This document shows, one piece after another, positions 16,947 through 25,071 of a stretch of 64,000 bases of DNA. The position numbers and the translations under genes are program-made. Under the pieces are notes generated by a model that was not told where the DNA came from, ran no database searches, and saw only the letters and a program-made list of their open reading frames with translations. The stretch is from Mycolicibacterium vinylchloridicum (GTDB lineage: Bacteria > Actinomycetota > Actinomycetes > Mycobacteriales > Mycobacteriaceae), in contig NZ_JACBJQ010000006.1 in NCBI RefSeq assembly GCF_013404075.1, positions 124,001 to 188,000 of the forward strand, written 5' to 3'. Numbering within the stretch: position 1 is the stretch's first letter; every line of letters starts with the position of its first letter.

Positions 16947-19517
16947 GTGGCACTTCCCAACCTCACCCGTGACGAGGCCATCGAGCGCGCTGCTCTGGTC
17001 ACCGTCGACAACTATCGGATCGTTCTCGACCTCACGACCGGCGAGACGACGTTCCGGTCCACCACGACCGTCGAATTCGAGGCGCTCCCCGGCGCCGACA
17101 CCGTCATCGACCTGGCCGCCGAGACCGTGCACAGCGCGGTTCTCAACGGCGTCGACATCGACGTGTCCGGGTATGACGAGTCCACCGGCATTGCGCTGCA
17201 GGGGCTGGCCAAAACCAACGTTCTGGTGGTCGACGCCGACTGCCGCTACTCCAACACCGGCGAGGGCCTGCACCGCTTCGTCGACCCGGTCGACAGCGAG
17301 GTCTATCTGTACTCGCAATTCGAAACCGCCGACGCCAAGCGGATGTTCGCGTGCTTCGACCAGCCCGACCTCAAGGCCACGTTCGACGTGACCGTGACCG
17401 CGCCGTCGCACTGGCAGGTGATCTCCAACGGCGCGACCAGTGGACGGGACACGGCCGAAAAAGGCACAGTGCACACCTTCGCCACCACCCCGAAGATGAG
17501 CACCTACCTGGTGGCACTGATCGCCGGACCGTACGCGCGCTGGGACGACGTCTACACCGACGAGCACGGCGAGATCCCGCTGGGCCTGTTCTGCCGCTCG
17601 TCGCTGGCCGAGTACATGGACGCCGAGCGGCTGTTCACCGAGACCAAGCAGGGCTTCGGCTTTTATCACCAGAACTTCGGTGTGCCGTATGCGTTCGGCA
17701 AGTACGACCAGCTGTTCGTGCCCGAATTCAACGCCGGCGCAATGGAAAACGCCGGCGCGGTGACGTTCCTGGAGGACTACGTCTTCCGGTCCAAGGTCAC
17801 CCGGTACAGCTACGAGCGCCGGGCCGAGACCGTGCTGCACGAGATGGCGCACATGTGGTTCGGCGACCTGGTGACGATGACGTGGTGGGACGACCTGTGG
17901 CTCAACGAGTCGTTCGCCACGTTCGCCTCGGTGCTGTGCCAAGCCGAGGCCACCGAGTACGACCAGGCATGGACCACGTTCGCCAACGTGGAGAAGTCGT
18001 GGGCCTACCGCCAGGACCAGCTGCCGTCGACCCACCCGGTGGCCGCGGACATCCCCGACCTGCACGCCGTCGAGGTGAACTTCGACGGCATCACCTACGC
18101 CAAGGGCGCCAGCGTGCTCAAGCAGCTCGTCGCCTACGTCGGGCTGGAGCACTTCCTGGCCGGCCTGCGTGACTACTTCGCCGCACACGCCTTCGACAAC
18201 GCGACATTCGACGACCTGCTGGGTGCGTTGGAGAAGGCGTCGGGCCGCGACCTGAGCGACTGGGGTCGGCAGTGGCTCAAGACCACCGGGTTGAACACGC
18301 TGCGCGCCGACTTCGACGTCGACGCCGACGGCAAATTCACCCGCTTCGCGATCGCGCAGGGCGGCGCCGCACCTGGGGCCGGCGAGACCCGGGTGCACCG
18401 GCTCGCGGTCGGTATCTACGACGACGACCCGACGACGGGCAAGTTGGTGCGGGTTCATCGCGAGGAACTGGACGTAGCCGGAGCTTCGACTGAAGTGCCT
18501 GCGCTGCAAGGAGTTTCGCGTGGAAAGCTGATCCTGGTCAACGATGACGACCTGACCTACTGCTCGCTGCGGTTGGACCCGGACTCACTACAAACGGCCC
18601 TGAGCCGGATCGCCGATATCGAGGAGCCGCTCCCGCGCACGCTGGTGTGGTCGGCGGCGTGGGAGATGACCCGCGATGCCGAGCTGCCCGCCCGCGACTT
18701 CGTCGCGCTGGTGATGAGCGGGGTCCAGGCCGAGACCGAGGTCGGTGTGGCGCAGCGGCTGCTTCTGCAGGCGCAGACCGCGCTGAACTCCTACGCCGAC
18801 CCGGCGTGGGCGTGCGCCAACGGCTGGCCCGCGTTCGCCGACCGGCTGCTCGATCTGGCGCGTGAGTCGTCCCCGGGTTCGGATCACCAGCTGGCGTTCA
18901 TCAACGCGCTGTGCACGTCGGTGCTGCAGCTACACCACGTCGCGGTGCTGGCGACGCTGCTGGACAACGAGCCCGCCGAGGTGAACCTCCCGGGCCTGGT
19001 CATCGACACCGATCTGCGCTGGCGGATCGTCACCGCGCTGGCCGCCTCCGGTGACCTCGACGGTGACGGACCCGAGACACCGTTCCTCGACGCCGAGGCG
19101 CAGAACGATCCGACGGCTGCCGGTCGCCGTCACGCCGCCGCCGCCGCGGCGGCTCGCCCCCAGCTCGCGGTCAAAGAAGCCGCGTGGCAACAGGTGATCG
19201 AGGACGACACCCTGGCCAACATCACCGCGCGCTCGATCATCGGCGGGTTCGTCCAGCCCGGGCAGAGCGCCCTGCTGCAGCCGTTCACCGAGCGCTACTT
19301 CGCCGCGATCCCCGGAGTATGGGAGCGTCGGTCCAGCGAGGTCGCGCAGACGGTGGTGATCGGCCTGTACCCGTCCTGGGACATCAGCGAAGAGGCGTTG
19401 GCCGCCGCGGACACTTTCCTGTCCGGGGAACTGCCGTCGGCGCTGCGCAGGCTGGTCCTCGAAGGCCGGGCCGGTACCGAACGCGCACTGAAAGCGCGCG
19501 CCTTCGACGCCGGCTGA
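16947..19517 (+). CDS. pepN: Aminopeptidase N (M1 family)
   Basis: 856 residues, close to the size I recall for Rv2467. Visible motifs are the substrate-binding GAMENAGAV and the zinc site HEMAH followed by the distal Glu in WLNESFATF. The N-terminal beta-domain and the long C-terminal ERAP1-like helical domain are both present. It removes N-terminal amino acids from peptides in the cytoplasm. The start is GTG at 16947, just 25 bases after the DUF732 stop, so co-transcription is possible. Synteny with the reductase, which is divergent as in M. tuberculosis, supports the name. Confidence 0.96.
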   Translation: MALPNLTRDEAIERAALVTVDNYRIVLDLTTGETTFRSTTTVEFEALPGADTVIDLAAETVHSAVLNGVDIDVSGYDESTGIALQGLAKTNVLVVDADCRYSNTGEGLHRFVDPVDSEVYLYSQFETADAKRMFACFDQPDLKATFDVTVTAPSHWQVISNGATSGRDTAEKGTVHTFATTPKMSTYLVALIAGPYARWDDVYTDEHGEIPLGLFCRSSLAEYMDAERLFTETKQGFGFYHQNFGVPYAFGKYDQLFVPEFNAGAMENAGAVTFLEDYVFRSKVTRYSYERRAETVLHEMAHMWFGDLVTMTWWDDLWLNESFATFASVLCQAEATEYDQAWTTFANVEKSWAYRQDQLPSTHPVAADIPDLHAVEVNFDGITYAKGASVLKQLVAYVGLEHFLAGLRDYFAAHAFDNATFDDLLGALEKASGRDLSDWGRQWLKTTGLNTLRADFDVDADGKFTRFAIAQGGAAPGAGETRVHRLAVGIYDDDPTTGKLVRVHREELDVAGASTEVPALQGVSRGKLILVNDDDLTYCSLRLDPDSLQTALSRIADIEEPLPRTLVWSAAWEMTRDAELPARDFVALVMSGVQAETEVGVAQRLLLQAQTALNSYADPAWACANGWPAFADRLLDLARESSPGSDHQLAFINALCTSVLQLHHVAVLATLLDNEPAEVNLPGLVIDTDLRWRIVTALAASGDLDGDGPETPFLDAEAQNDPTAAGRRHAAAAAAARPQLAVKEAAWQQVIEDDTLANITARSIIGGFVQPGQSALLQPFTERYFAAIPGVWERRSSEVAQTVVIGLYPSWDISEEALAAADTFLSGELPSALRRLVLEGRAGTERALKARAFDAG

Positions 19518-19540
19518 CCTCGCGCTGCCATCATCAGGCG

Positions 19541-20020
19541 ATGGCGGCCAAGAACACCAGGCGAGCCCGCGCAGCGCGCAGGCGGATCAGGCGCGTCAGG
19601 GCCGTCGTCAACGACCTGACCGAGGAACAGTGGACGGCGCTCAAAGACGCCTGGAACGGCTGCGCCTATTGCGGCGTCAAGGGCAAGCCGCTGCAACGGG
19701 ACTGCGTCATGGCGATCTCCCGGGGCGGCAGGTACACCATCGACAACGTCGTGCCCGCGTGCGCGGCGTGCAACGCCAGCAAGTGCAATGACGAAGTCAC
19801 CGGCTGGATGCGCCGCAAACGCCTCGACGAACGCGCCTTCCTGGAGCGCTACGTCGCGATCAAAAGCCAGAACTACGGCCTGGAGATGCCGGCCGACATC
19901 ACCCGCACCGCGCTGACCAGCCCGTCGATGAGGTTGCCCTCTTTGAAGGCCGACGCGGCCGCTGACACCCCCAGCGGGGCCGCCGACTCCGCACCACGGC
20001 TGCGCACATCCGCGCCGTAG
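19541..20020 (+). CDS. HNH-like zinc protein with a substituted catalytic His
   Basis: 159 residues with a Lys/Arg-rich N-terminus and the CxxC (CAYCG)...CxxC (CAACN) pairs of an HNH zinc-bound fold, ending in NASK. At the place of the catalytic His (DHV in the relative at 20595-21227) the protein reads DCV, so nuclease activity is doubtful. The last about 49 codons are antisense to the end of the DUF5130 gene, an unusual 148-base convergent overlap. ATG at 19541 follows pepN by 23 bases. It may be a nucleic-acid-binding protein rather than an endonuclease. Confidence 0.75.
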   Translation: MAAKNTRRARAARRRIRRVRAVVNDLTEEQWTALKDAWNGCAYCGVKGKPLQRDCVMAISRGGRYTIDNVVPACAACNASKCNDEVTGWMRRKRLDERAFLERYVAIKSQNYGLEMPADITRTALTSPSMRLPSLKADAAADTPSGAADSAPRLRTSAP

Positions 20021-20358
20021 ACGACCTCGATCGCCTTCTGGTCGGGCGACACGGCCAGCAGCACCGCGTTGTTCGGTGTCGGCACGTCGGCCAGGATCTC
20101 GCGCGCCCGGGCTGCGGTGTCGCTGCCCAGATCGCCGATGTACACCGCGAAGCGGGCCTTGGACTGCCGGCTGCCGTACTTCAGCGCATCGTCGAGTTCG
20201 ACCAGCTGGCTGATCGGGAACGGGTAGTGCACTGACAGCTCACCCGGCTCGGTGACACCCGAAACCCGGCCGCTGGAGGTCAGCGCATAGCCGTACGGCA
20301 GGTTGGCCGGATCGACGGTCGCGACCGTCCCGTGGTCACCACTTGCCACTTGCTCCAC
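19873..20358 (-). CDS. DUF5130 (TPM-domain-like) protein, Rv2468c type
   Basis: 161 residues. It matches the size and position of Rv2468c. The segment [24 protein letters not shown] and the following beta-strand [17 protein letters not shown] resemble TPM/DUF5130 domains. There is no signal peptide. The start overlaps the end of the small membrane protein gene by 23 bases, which suggests coupling. The 3' end overlaps the convergent HNH-like gene. Biochemical function unknown. Confidence 0.85.
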   Translation of the reverse strand: MEQVASGDHGTVATVDPANLPYGYALTSSGRVSGVTEPGELSVHYPFPISQLVELDDALKYGSRQSKARFAVYIGDLGSDTAARAREILADVPTPNNAVLLAVSPDQKAIEVVYGADVRSRGAESAAPLGVSAAASAFKEGNLIDGLVSAVRVMSAGISRP

Positions 20359-20575
20359 CTCCCACGTTCACATCGCCGGCGCTGTGGCCGTGATGGCCAC
20401 CGCCGGGAACTACCTCGTCGACGGCCGCCCAGAGGATCGGCGCGTGCGTCCAAGGATCGGACATGTTGTAGGTCTTAGCGTGCTTGCTCTTGCCGGGGAT
20501 GAACAGCAAGGCCAGCACAGCTGCGAGCCCAAACGGGATGCCCACGAATAGACCGTGGATGACGGCAGCATTCAC
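20336..20575 (-). CDS. Small membrane protein with a His/Gly-rich tail
   Basis: 79 residues. One hydrophobic helix ([20 protein letters not shown]) is near the N-terminus, followed by a polar tail that includes GGGHHGHS. I chose GTG at 20575, which lies past the HNH gene stop; an ATG at 20611 would overlap that gene by 17 bases. It is followed without gap by the DUF5130 gene. I know no function for it. The His-rich tail could bind metal, which is speculative. Confidence 0.65.
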   Translation of the reverse strand: MNAAVIHGLFVGIPFGLAAVLALLFIPGKSKHAKTYNMSDPWTHAPILWAAVDEVVPGGGHHGHSAGDVNVGGGASGKW

Positions 20576-20594
20576 GAGGCAAACCGTAGCAGTC

Positions 20595-21227
20595 TCACGC
20601 CGCACCCTCACCCAGGTAGCGCACCCAGGCCGGGTCGAGTTCCTTGATGGTGCACAACAGCCGCCAGTGCTGCCCCTTCGGCGGCGTCGGCACCAGTCGC
20701 AGCGTCCAGCCGAGCTCGCTCAGCAGCTTGTCAGCCTTGCGGTGGTTGCACCCTGCGCACGCGGCGACGCAGTTTTCCCACGAGTGCTCACCGCCGCGGC
20801 TGCGCGGTATGACGTGGTCGACGGTGTCGGCCTTGGAGCCGCAGTACGCGCATCGGAACCGGTCGCGATGCATCAGCGCGGCCCTGGTCATCGGGATCCG
20901 CGCCCGGTAGGGCACCCGAACGAAGCTGCGCAGCCGGATCACCGACGGGACCACGATTGCCCGGGTGGCGGAGTGGATGACCGGGCCGGCGGGGTCGTCG
21001 TGAACCACGTCGGCCTTACCGCACAGCAGCATGATCACCGCCCGGCGCATGGGGAGCGCCGTCAGCGGTTCGTAGGTCGAATTCAGTAACAGCACCCGGC
21101 GACGTCCCCACACTGATCCGTCGGCCGGGCCGGGTATGTGAGGGTCTGAGTGCAGGCTTGAACTCGGCAGAGACCCGACTGGGCCCGCCGCGGCACGGTG
21201 GCCGCGGTTCCGTTTGCGCTGCGACAT
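20595..21227 (-). CDS. HNH endonuclease (Rv2469c type)
   Basis: 210 residues. A basic N-terminus and an [13 protein letters not shown] domain precede an intact HNH motif: CAYCG, then [11 protein letters not shown], then N in WENCVAAC, then CNHRK. This arrangement is shared by a family of actinobacterial HNH proteins near glbO. I chose ATG at 21227 because the further-upstream frame has no conserved content. Its substrate DNA and biological role are unknown. It is divergent from glbO. Confidence 0.87.
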   Translation of the reverse strand: MSQRKRNRGHRAAAGPVGSLPSSSLHSDPHIPGPADGSVWGRRRVLLLNSTYEPLTALPMRRAVIMLLCGKADVVHDDPAGPVIHSATRAIVVPSVIRLRSFVRVPYRARIPMTRAALMHRDRFRCAYCGSKADTVDHVIPRSRGGEHSWENCVAACAGCNHRKADKLLSELGWTLRLVPTPPKGQHWRLLCTIKELDPAWVRYLGEGAA

Positions 21228-21357
21228 ACGTCCTCCGGCAACCAGTCCACCACGGATCCGCCGCAATCGCACGACTATTTGTTCGGTGTTCGCAGGTCAA
21301 ATCCGTGAACATCGGGTGACGTGGGTCGCGCCCGACGCCGACGTACACAATGGTGGG

Positions 21358-21768
21358 GTGACGGAAACTCAGGCCGACGGGGATGGGCACACGTTCTACG
21401 ACGCGGTGGGCGGAGCAGAGACGTTCCGCAAGATCGTGTCCCGCTTCTACGAGCTGGTTCGAGAGGATGAAGTGCTGCTTCCGCTCTACCCGCCGGACGA
21501 ACTCGACGACGCCGAGGACCGGCTACGCATGTTCCTCGAGCAGTACTGGGGCGGTCCGCGAACCTATTCCGATCAGCGCGGCCACCCCCGGCTGCGGATG
21601 CGTCATGCCCCGTTCCGGATCGGCTTCATCGAACGTGACGCCTGGCTGCGCTGTATGCACACCGCGGTCGCCTCGATCGACTCGGCGACGCTCGACGACG
21701 AGCATCGCCGCGAACTGCTGGCCTATCTCGAGATGGCCGCGCAATCGATGGTCAACTCCGCCTTCTAA
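21358..21768 (+). CDS. glbO: Truncated haemoglobin, group II (HbO)
   Basis: 136 residues. From FYDAVGG onward it closely follows M. tuberculosis GlbO. The conserved blocks [13 protein letters not shown] and [12 protein letters not shown] contain the distal-pocket Tyr and Trp-contact residues and the proximal His (MRHAPF). It binds oxygen tightly and associates with membranes in mycobacteria, with suggested roles in oxygen delivery and NO chemistry. The start is GTG at 21358. It ends nine bases before aglA, so the two genes are probably one transcript. Confidence 0.96.
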   Translation: MTETQADGDGHTFYDAVGGAETFRKIVSRFYELVREDEVLLPLYPPDELDDAEDRLRMFLEQYWGGPRTYSDQRGHPRLRMRHAPFRIGFIERDAWLRCMHTAVASIDSATLDDEHRRELLAYLEMAAQSMVNSAF

Positions 21769-21777
21769 AGGACGCCC

Positions 21778-23340
21778 GTGACCCAGCCTGCTGCCGCCCC
21801 GTGGTGGGCGAATGCGATTTTCTACCAGGTCTATCCCCGCTCGTTCGCCGACAGCAACGGTGACGGTGTCGGCGACCTCGACGGGGTGACCGACCATCTC
21901 GACCACTTGAGCCGGCTCGGTATCGACGCGATCTGGCTCAACCCGGTCATGGTGTCGCCGATGGCCGATCACGGCTACGACGTGGCCGACCCGCGCGATG
22001 TCGATCCGCTGTTCGGTGGTCTGGCCGCACTCGAGCGGCTGATCGCCGAGGCGCACGCCCGCGGCATCCGGGTCACGATGGATCTGGTGCCCAACCACAC
22101 CAGCTCCCAGCACGCCTGGTTCCAGGCGGCCCTGGCCGCCCCGCCGGGAAGCATTGAGCGAGAACGCTATATCTTCCGGGATGGTGTCGGCACCGACGGC
22201 TCCACTCCGCCCAACAACTGGGTATCGGTGTTCGGCGGGCCGGCCTGGACCCGGGTCGACGACGGCCAGTGGTACCTGCATCTGTTCGACGCCGAACAGC
22301 CGGACCTCAACTGGGACAACCCCGAAACGTTCGAGGACCTGGAGAAGACACTGCGGTTCTGGCTCGACCGCGGGGTGGACGGCTTCCGCATCGATGTCGC
22401 GCATGGGATGGCCAAGCCGCCCGGCCTGCCCGATATGACCAACCCCGACATCGAGATGCTCACCCTCGATGACGACGATCCCCGGTTCAACCACGACGGT
22501 GTGCACGAGATCCACCGCGGAATCCGTTCGGTGCTCGACGATTACCCGCATGCGGTGACGATCGGCGAGATCTGGGTTTTCGAGAACGAAGACTTCGCCA
22601 AATACCTGCGCCCCGACGAACTGCACATGGGGTTCAACTTCCGGTTGGTCCGGGCCGAATTCGACGCCGCCGACATTCACGAGGCGATCGAGAACGCGCT
22701 TGCGGCGGCTTCCCTCGCCGACGCCAGCCCGACCTGGACGCTGTCCAATCACGATGTCGAGCGGGAGGTCACCCGGTACGGCGACGGACCTCGGGGGCTG
22801 GCCCGCGCCCGGTCCATGGCGATGGTGATGCTCGCGCTGCCGGGCGCGATGTTCCTCTACAACGGCGAGGAACTGGGCCTGCCCAATGTCGACCTACCGG
22901 ACGACGTGCTGCAGGACCCGGTCTGGGAGCGCTCCGGGCACACCGAACGCGGCCGCGACGGCTGCCGGGTTCCACTGCCGTGGTCGGGTGACGCTCCGCC
23001 GTTCGGCTTCTCGTCGAAGCCCGGCACCTGGCTGCCCATGCCCGCGGACTGGGCGTCGCTGACCGTCGAGCGCCAGCTGGCGGATCCGGATTCGACGCTG
23101 GCGTTCTTCGGCACGATTCTGCGGTTGCGGCGCAGCCATTTTCACTTCACCGATTACGACGTGGAATGGCTGCAGTTACGCGACGACGCGTGCGCGTTCC
23201 TGTCCGGTGGCGTGCTGTGCGTGCTGAACACCGGTTCTGTTGCGTTGCCGCTTCCGGCAGGCGAACTGCTCGTGGCCAGCGCGCCGTTGGTCGGTGGCGA
23301 GCTGGCGGCGGATTCGGCGGCCTGGTTGGTGCCCGGTTAG
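21778..23340 (+). CDS. aglA: Alpha-glucosidase, glycoside hydrolase family 13
   Basis: 520 residues. Family motifs in order: DLVPNHTS, GFRIDVAHG (catalytic nucleophile Asp), IGEIW (acid/base Glu) and LSNHDVE (transition-state Asp). No secretion signal, so cytoplasmic. It should hydrolyse alpha-glucosidic bonds in maltose, trehalose breakdown products or maltodextrins. GTG at 21778 follows an AAGGA ribosome site overlapping the end of glbO. Its stop overlaps the convergent DUF1345 gene by four bases. Confidence 0.94.
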   Translation: MTQPAAAPWWANAIFYQVYPRSFADSNGDGVGDLDGVTDHLDHLSRLGIDAIWLNPVMVSPMADHGYDVADPRDVDPLFGGLAALERLIAEAHARGIRVTMDLVPNHTSSQHAWFQAALAAPPGSIERERYIFRDGVGTDGSTPPNNWVSVFGGPAWTRVDDGQWYLHLFDAEQPDLNWDNPETFEDLEKTLRFWLDRGVDGFRIDVAHGMAKPPGLPDMTNPDIEMLTLDDDDPRFNHDGVHEIHRGIRSVLDDYPHAVTIGEIWVFENEDFAKYLRPDELHMGFNFRLVRAEFDAADIHEAIENALAAASLADASPTWTLSNHDVEREVTRYGDGPRGLARARSMAMVMLALPGAMFLYNGEELGLPNVDLPDDVLQDPVWERSGHTERGRDGCRVPLPWSGDAPPFGFSSKPGTWLPMPADWASLTVERQLADPDSTLAFFGTILRLRRSHFHFTDYDVEWLQLRDDACAFLSGGVLCVLNTGSVALPLPAGELLVASAPLVGGELAADSAAWLVPG

Positions 23341-24011
23341 ATCCCCGCGGCGATCACGTTGACCACCGAAGCGACGATGATCGCACCGAACACGAACGAC
23401 AGCAGTCCATGACCCAGGGCGGTGGCCCGCATCCGCGTTGACGTCAGATTGGTGTCAGATATCGCGAAGCTCATCCCCACCGCGAAGGCGACGTAGAAGA
23501 AGTCCTTGTAACAGGGCCGGTCTTCGTCGCCGTCCGGACTGTTGAAATCGATGCCCCCGGGCTGTCGGGGATCGAAATAGTGTTTGGCGTAGATGAGGGC
23601 GAACAACGTGTGGATGGTCAGCCAGGCCAGCACCACACTGCCGACGGCCATCCAGGCCGCACCGGAATCGTCTTGGACACCCTTGGCGACTTCCTGGCTA
23701 CGGGCGAGTAGAACCCCCACTCCGACCAGGCTGGCGACCGCGGTGCCGAGCACCAAGGTGACGACCACGACCGGTAACGGCTGCTCCTGCTCGGCATGCC
23801 CTTGGGTCTCGGCTGAATCGAACCGCCACAGCGCCAACCACGTCCACGTCGTGAAAACCATTCCCAGCGCCGTGCACCCGCCCAGCAGGGACAGCACTCC
23901 GTTGTCGCGCCACAGTACCGCCGTTACGACGGCGCCGAGGGTCACACCGACGGCGACTCGGGCGGCCGGGCTTCTCCAGAACGGCAGCTTGCCATGCAGC
24001 GTCTCAGACAT
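23337..24011 (-). CDS. DUF1345 membrane protein
   Basis: 224 residues with about five transmembrane segments. The conserved DUF1345 core is visible as HTLFALIYAKHYF followed by a polar loop rich in Asp/Gly, then YKDFFYVAFAVGMSFAISD. I chose ATG at 24011, because the upstream extension is unconserved and runs into the next gene. Function unknown; some relatives are annotated as putative channels. It converges with aglA. Confidence 0.87.
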   Translation of the reverse strand: MSETLHGKLPFWRSPAARVAVGVTLGAVVTAVLWRDNGVLSLLGGCTALGMVFTTWTWLALWRFDSAETQGHAEQEQPLPVVVVTLVLGTAVASLVGVGVLLARSQEVAKGVQDDSGAAWMAVGSVVLAWLTIHTLFALIYAKHYFDPRQPGGIDFNSPDGDEDRPCYKDFFYVAFAVGMSFAISDTNLTSTRMRATALGHGLLSFVFGAIIVASVVNVIAAGI

Positions 24012-24019
24012 CGCGGCTC

Positions 24020-24661
24020 CTAACGCAGTACCAGCGCGGGGTCCCCGCGTCGTCGGTACACCGATCCGAACCGGGCGTCGATCCGCAGCCACGTCGGCGA
24101 CAGTCGCACCCGGACGATCTCGTCTTCGCCTGGCCGTTCGGGCACAAATCCCATGGCGGTCAGGGCGAAGACGCAGCGCATCGGCACACCGACGGCGGTA
24201 TCACCCGAACTCACCTGCAACACATCTTGATCCAGCAGAGAGGCGGGCGGGCCGTGTGCGCTGCTGTGCTCTTTGGCCAGCCCGGCACCACGCTCGGCCA
24301 GGTCGCTGAGGATCGCGGCGGGCACGTCGTCGACGTGGCTGAAACCGGTGTCCGGCGGGAGCCCACCCCGCCAGGCGGAATCCATCGGAAAGCCGGGGTC
24401 GATGTAGCCCGAAGGGTCGGCCTCGCGCAATCCGCGAGCCAATTCATCAGCCCCGCAAGACAAGTCGGCCGGGTTGAGCTGGCCGGTCACGACTCGGACG
24501 GCGAGCACGTCCAATCCGGTGGCCACCCATGCGGTCACCAGGCCGTCGGAACGGGCCCGCAGCCGGATCACCGCGGCTTCATCGAGGCGCAGCGCATGCT
24601 CGACGAACGCCGCAAGGTCGCTGCGCACGACAGCCTCCGGGATGACCAGGGTGCGCGTCAT
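24020..24661 (-). CDS. Conserved hypothetical protein, Rv2474c type
   Basis: 213 residues, soluble, with no export signal and no enzyme motif that I recognise. Its place, directly after the thioesterase and gdh genes, and its size agree with Rv2474c. The ATG overlaps the thioesterase stop (ATGA), giving a gdh-thioesterase-this gene coupled series. Function unknown. Confidence 0.82.
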   Translation of the reverse strand: MTRTLVIPEAVVRSDLAAFVEHALRLDEAAVIRLRARSDGLVTAWVATGLDVLAVRVVTGQLNPADLSCGADELARGLREADPSGYIDPGFPMDSAWRGGLPPDTGFSHVDDVPAAILSDLAERGAGLAKEHSSAHGPPASLLDQDVLQVSSGDTAVGVPMRCVFALTAMGFVPERPGEDEIVRVRLSPTWLRIDARFGSVYRRRGDPALVLR

Positions 24662-25071
24662 CGCTGCCAGCGCTGCAGGTACTCCCGGTGCTTGGGCGAA
24701 AGCCGAACCAGCCGCTGCTCTTCGATGTGCACGGCGGCCAGCTGCGTCTCGGCGATCACCGACGGCCGTGAATCCGGCTCGGCGGTCAGCGAGCGCACCT
24801 CGTAGCCGATGGTGAAGTCCACGGCACGCAGCCGCTTGGTCCACATCGTGACCTGCAGCGGTGAATCATTAAGCCGCAGTTGGCCTTTGTAGAGCACCTG
24901 CACCTCGTGGATGAGCAACCCGATGGTGGCGATGTCCTCGGCGAAGGGCTCGGCCAGGAAATCCACCCGCGCCTCCTCCAGGATGGTCACCATGGTCGCG
25001 TGGTTGATGTGCTTGTACATGTCGATATCCGACCAGCGCACGTGCACGCCGGTGGTGAATCCGTTAACCAC
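24658..25071 (-). CDS. Acyl-CoA thioesterase, hot-dog fold (Rv2475c type)
   Basis: 137 residues. The 4HBT signature is clear: [18 protein letters not shown] contains the catalytic Asp and the following helix, as in the YbgC/FcbC-like group. It hydrolyses acyl-CoA; the substrate cannot be inferred. It overlaps the end of gdh by eight bases and the next gene by four, so it belongs to the gdh transcript. Confidence 0.9.
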   Translation of the reverse strand: MVNGFTTGVHVRWSDIDMYKHINHATMVTILEEARVDFLAEPFAEDIATIGLLIHEVQVLYKGQLRLNDSPLQVTMWTKRLRAVDFTIGYEVRSLTAEPDSRPSVIAETQLAAVHIEEQRLVRLSPKHREYLQRWQR

